From an uncultured bacterium (GTDB lineage: Bacteria; Bacillota; Clostridia; Lachnospirales; Lachnospiraceae): a DNA stretch of 64,000 nucleotides. The stretch covers positions 1-64,000 of the forward strand of contig CANPIC010000012.1 of assembly GCA_947574055.1 (NCBI GenBank). Reading direction: 5' to 3'. Below, piece after piece: positions 63,378 to 64,000 of the stretch (position 1 is its first letter; each line of letters opens with the position of its first letter). A program made the translations under genes and the position numbers. Under the pieces are notes generated by a model. That model was not told the DNA's origin. It searched no databases and saw only the letters and a program-made list of their open reading frames with translations.

Positions 63378-64000
63378 TTACACATTTTGATCTGGATTTT
63401 TTATCTGGATAACCTTGACCGCATCCCTGCGGATTAATTTTCCGTCAAGGAATTTGAATGCCAGATATCCAACCTGCCCAAGCACTGCGAATCTCTCTAT
63501 GAGCGTACGCACCGACACCGGCTTCCTGTCTATGATCCAGTAGTATGAAAAATCCCCAAAAGCAATCGGCTTTGCTCCCTCCGCAGCATCCGGCATATAC
63601 TCCGAGATAATGACCTGCTTTCCTAAAATGGTATCGTCTGCATGATTCCAGAGATAATTGCCGTCAGCATCCTTTAATGTCCTGAGCATAAGCGCCGTAC
63701 TGTCGTTCATCATCCAGACACCGTTTTTTCTATATTCTTTTTCCACACTGAAATATAGGGCAATCACATCATCATAAGTAATGCTTGCCGTTGTTACCCC
63801 CACCTCTGCACCGTTACTGTCATGAAGAATGCCTGTCGGCTCATCTTCCCCGGTTCCACTGATAAAGACATTGTCCTCCGCCCTGCCAAAGTTCTTTGCG
63901 AACCTGCCGATAAGGTATGATTCCAAACTGAAAGCTGCGTCACGGACAAAATCCTCATCCATCTTCACAAGAACAGCCAGTTTATGGCTTCCGATGGAAT
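63378..64000 (-). CDS. HK97-family major capsid protein, C-terminal part (window edge)
   Basis: Frame stays open to the window end, so the N-terminus is outside. The visible ~207 residues match the HK97 shell protein: GSHKLAVLVKMDEDFVRDAA, SLESYLIGRFAKNFGRAEDN, FISGTGEDEPTGIL, VWMMNDSTALMLRTLKDADG, GKQVIISEYMPDAAEG, IAFGDFSYYWIIDRKPVSVR. Typical order in a phage would put head-connector genes next; here the excisionase genes follow. Base composition is near the chromosomal average, unlike the AT-rich cargo. Confidence 0.92.
   Translation of the reverse strand, partial: SIGSHKLAVLVKMDEDFVRDAAFSLESYLIGRFAKNFGRAEDNVFISGTGEDEPTGILHDSNGAEVGVTTASITYDDVIALYFSVEKEYRKNGVWMMNDSTALMLRTLKDADGNYLWNHADDTILGKQVIISEYMPDAAEGAKPIAFGDFSYYWIIDRKPVSVRTLIERFAVLGQVGYLAFKFLDGKLIRRDAVKVIQIKNPDQNV

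Noticed and set aside
63378-64000. Pure Tn916-like conjugative element
   Set aside because: A clear HK97 capsid gene directly next to the excisionase genes contradicts a simple conjugative transposon.

Overview
The window looks like a chromosomal segment of a spore-forming, anaerobic Clostridia, most probably a Lachnospiraceae gut commensal. The evidence is AGGAGG-type ribosome sites, a gpr-spoIIP-lepA-hemW block next to rpsT, an intact sigK, a DUF4250 mini-gene, B12 and TPP riboswitches over ECF-type transporters, and typical Firmicutes exopolysaccharide (EPS) genes. Identity is inferred from gene content only; no 16S gene is present.

Layout. 1-5190: gltB (5' cut by the window edge) and gltD, for glutamate synthesis, closed by a strong terminator. 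5216-6279: a tetrad-repeat coiled-coil protein and an XRE regulator on the minus strand. 6326-20000: a long plus-strand EPS locus starting at a consensus promoter with a ~300 nt leader. It encodes a chain-length-type membrane protein, a priming sugar transferase, a TupA-like ATP-grasp enzyme, a DUF362 protein, a GT4, a pyruvyl transferase, an F420-dehydrogenase-beta-like Fe-S protein, a candidate polymerase, a GT2 (apparently frameshifted at a G8 tract), a flippase, a small XRE protein and an LCP ligase. 20054-25848: a Ser-rich secreted protein, an M14 carboxypeptidase, a chemoreceptor and a degenerate HD-GYP protein. 25916-29718: TPP riboswitch-thiT, a 216 bp nested inverted-repeat element, DUF4250, a uracil/hypoxanthine-DNA glycosylase, a ferredoxin-ASKHA protein and two small genes, then tRNA-Thr. 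30028-32500: an AGCS symporter and a divergent LysR regulator. 32620-35539: a cobalt ECF transporter split by a cobalamin riboswitch (cbiQ-cbiO, riboswitch, cbiM-cbiN). 35629-40209: a PRTase and purC-purF-purB. 40316-42443: three orphan proteins, one SMI1-type and two of unrecognised family, possibly immunity proteins, and an XRE regulator with an operator-like palindrome in a divergent promoter. 42887-47242: MATE pump, esterase, deoD and a GGDEF cyclase. 47322-54203: rpsT, gpr, spoIIP, lepA, hemW, sigK. 54601-58596: a second chemoreceptor, kptA, a malY/patB-like gene with a probable frameshift at its start, and a low-molecular-weight tyrosine phosphatase.

58700-64000 is the edge of an integrated mobile element on the minus strand: HK97-type capsid protein (cut by the window end), two Tn916-type excisionase-like genes, a Tn916-type tyrosine integrase, then a strikingly AT-rich two-gene cargo between integrase and element edge. 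The cargo is a P63C-domain protein and a protein with a C-terminal PD-(D/E)xK nuclease motif, with palindromic repeats at its promoter and a repeat hairpin behind it. This pair is the best candidate for an undescribed (probably anti-phage) system in the window. Other leads are the G8 tract in the EPS glycosyltransferase and the nested inverted repeat beside thiT.
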